This document shows positions 12,895 to 13,756 of a DNA stretch of 13,756 bases, one piece after another. Source of the stretch: CAMDHY01 sp943372725. Lineage in GTDB: Bacteria; Pseudomonadota; Alphaproteobacteria; Rhizobiales; Segnochrobactraceae. Positions within the stretch are counted from its first letter, which is position 1. Each line of letters opens with the position of its first letter. Location: positions 1-13,756 of the forward strand of contig CALRZT010000098.1 of assembly GCA_943372725.1 (NCBI GenBank), written 5' to 3'. The notes under the pieces are model-generated. The model was given only the letters and a program-made list of their open reading frames with translations. It had not been told where the DNA came from and did not search any database. A program made the translations under genes and the position numbers.

Positions 12895-13440
12895 TCAGCC
12901 GTCCAGTCGCTTCCAGTAGAAGCGCGTCGCGCACTCGCCGCCGTCGGGCCACAGCGCATAGCCCGGCACCTCGCCGACGGGATTCCAGCCCATCCGCTCG
13001 TAGAGCGCCTCGGCGCCGCCGCCGACGGCGGTGTCGAGAACGAGCAGCGAGCGCCCGTGCAGGGCCGCCTCGATCTCGAGCTGGTGCATCAGCGCTGTGC
13101 CGAGGCCGTGGTTGCGGGCCGCACGGTGGACGAGCAGCTTCGACACGTCCGCCCGGTGCGGCTGGTTCGGCATCGGCGCGAAGGTCAGCTGCGCGGTGCC
13201 GACGACGAGGCCGTCCACCAGGGCGGCGAGGCAGAGGCGCTCGCCGCGCCCGACCGCATCGGCGACGGCGTGCCAGTAGGGCATCGCGTCCTCGATCGCG
13301 TAGGGCAGCATGAAGCCGACCGAGGCACCGCCCTCGACGCAGTCGGCGAGCACCTCGGAGAGGCCGCGGGCGTGCTCGCGGATCGCTTCCTCGGTGAGGG
13401 AGCGGATCTCGATCGCGGGGGCGGCGACGGCATCTTCCAC
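12895..13440 (-). CDS. GNAT-family N-acetyltransferase, tabtoxin-resistance-like
   Basis: This 181-residue protein has a single GNAT fold. Motif A, KLLVHRAARNHGLGTALM (101-118), carries the acetyl-CoA pyrophosphate loop R-N-H-G-L-G. Then come LLVLDTAVGGGAEALYERMGW and GEVPGYALWPDG. The LDT ... AE.LY ... G..PGYA..PDG layout resembles Pseudomonas tabtoxin-resistance acetyltransferase (from memory), so an amino-acid-like or beta-lactam-dipeptide substrate is possible. The start is GTG 13440-13438, with GAGGAGG 6 nt upstream. The frame remains open to 13620, but that part overlaps gpmA and is not GNAT-like. It lies 31 bases after gpmA, probably in the same transcript. Confidence 0.9.
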   Translation of the reverse strand: MEDAVAAPAIEIRSLTEEAIREHARGLSEVLADCVEGGASVGFMLPYAIEDAMPYWHAVADAVGRGERLCLAALVDGLVVGTAQLTFAPMPNQPHRADVSKLLVHRAARNHGLGTALMHQLEIEAALHGRSLLVLDTAVGGGAEALYERMGWNPVGEVPGYALWPDGGECATRFYWKRLDG

Positions 13441-13471
13441 GGCAGCCTCCTCGGACGGGCGGGCGGGAGGA

Positions 13472-13756
13472 TCAGGCGGCGAGGTCGCGCTTCTCGGCGA
13501 TGCGGCCCTCGGCGTCGAGGCGGTAGATGATCGGCGAGCCCGTCGCGAGCTCGCGGGCGACGATCTCCTCGCCTGACAGGCCCTCGAGGTCCATGATGAT
13601 CGAGCGCAGGCTGTTGCCATGGGCGGCGACCAGCACCCGCTCGCCGGCCTTCACCCGCGGCAGGATCTCCGTATGGAAATAGGGCAGCGTGCGGGCAGCG
13701 GTGTCCTTCAGGCTCTCGCCGCCGGGCGGCGGCACGTCGAAGGAGCGGCGCCAGAT
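13472..13756 (-). CDS. gpmA: 2,3-bisphosphoglycerate-dependent phosphoglycerate mutase, C-terminal part (5' end outside window)
   Basis: The C-terminal 94 residues of a cofactor-dependent phosphoglycerate mutase (histidine phosphatase superfamily), which interconverts 3- and 2-phosphoglycerate in glycolysis and gluconeogenesis. The fragment opens with IWRRSFDVPPPGGESLKDT, typical of GpmA. LVAAHGNSLRSIIMDLEG follows, with the second catalytic histidine. SGEEIVARELATGSPIIYRL is the usual GpmA end. The N-terminal phosphohistidine RHG motif lies beyond the right edge. Nothing suggests truncation other than the window limit. Confidence 0.95.
   Translation of the reverse strand: MWRRSFDVPPPGGESLKDTAARTLPYFHTEILPRVKAGERVLVAAHGNSLRSIIMDLEGLSGEEIVARELATGSPIIYRLDAEGRIAEKRDLAA

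Noticed and set aside
11632..13530. 632-aa plus-strand frame crossing panB, panC and the GNAT gene
   Set aside because: Out of frame with two certain genes and antisense to another; arginine/proline-rich.

Overview
The window is GC-rich, densely coded DNA with strong G/C bias at third codon positions. Together with the gene families this suggests an alphaproteobacterium, probably Hyphomicrobiales (inference; no rRNA or tRNA is present to confirm it). About 90% of it is protein-coding. No insertion sequence, CRISPR array, integrase or tRNA was seen.

Layout. (1) Bases 1-3436, minus strand: a TRAP transporter operon read dctP-dctQ-dctM, translationally coupled by ATGA overlaps, ending in a PLP class-III aminotransferase that runs off the left edge. 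(2) Bases 3437-5206: a divergent intergenic region, then two tandem plus-strand genes for exported, cysteine-rich paralogues (236 and 239 aa). All 14 cysteines are conserved between them. I recognise no family. (3) Bases 5207-5496: a non-coding stretch rich in perfect inverted repeats, ending in a convincing intrinsic terminator. (4) Bases 5497-8534, plus strand: a second complete TRAP transporter, ordered dctQ-dctM-dctP. Its binding protein has a Tat-like leader and lacks the usual ligand-binding arginine. (5) Bases 8713-9045: a small hypothetical gene. (6) Bases 9143-10948, minus strand: lepA (elongation factor 4). (7) Bases 11145-12826, plus strand: panB-panC (pantothenate synthesis). (8) Bases 12895-13756, minus strand: a GNAT acetyltransferase resembling tabtoxin-resistance proteins, downstream of the 3' part of gpmA.

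How it fits together. The right half is housekeeping (translation, pantothenate/CoA, glycolysis). The left half is accessory uptake: two high-affinity secondary transporters with different export routes and gene orders flank the cysteine-rich pair. The aminotransferase in the first operon suggests that transporter imports an amino- or keto-acid-like carbon source. The most novel part is bases 3545-5470. Two secreted cysteine-rich paralogues, each apparently built from two six-cysteine modules, share an upstream element near CCGCGA-GGACTTTCGC. A third, degenerate copy of that element lies after the second gene, ahead of structured, terminator-ended DNA that could be a small RNA or a leader.
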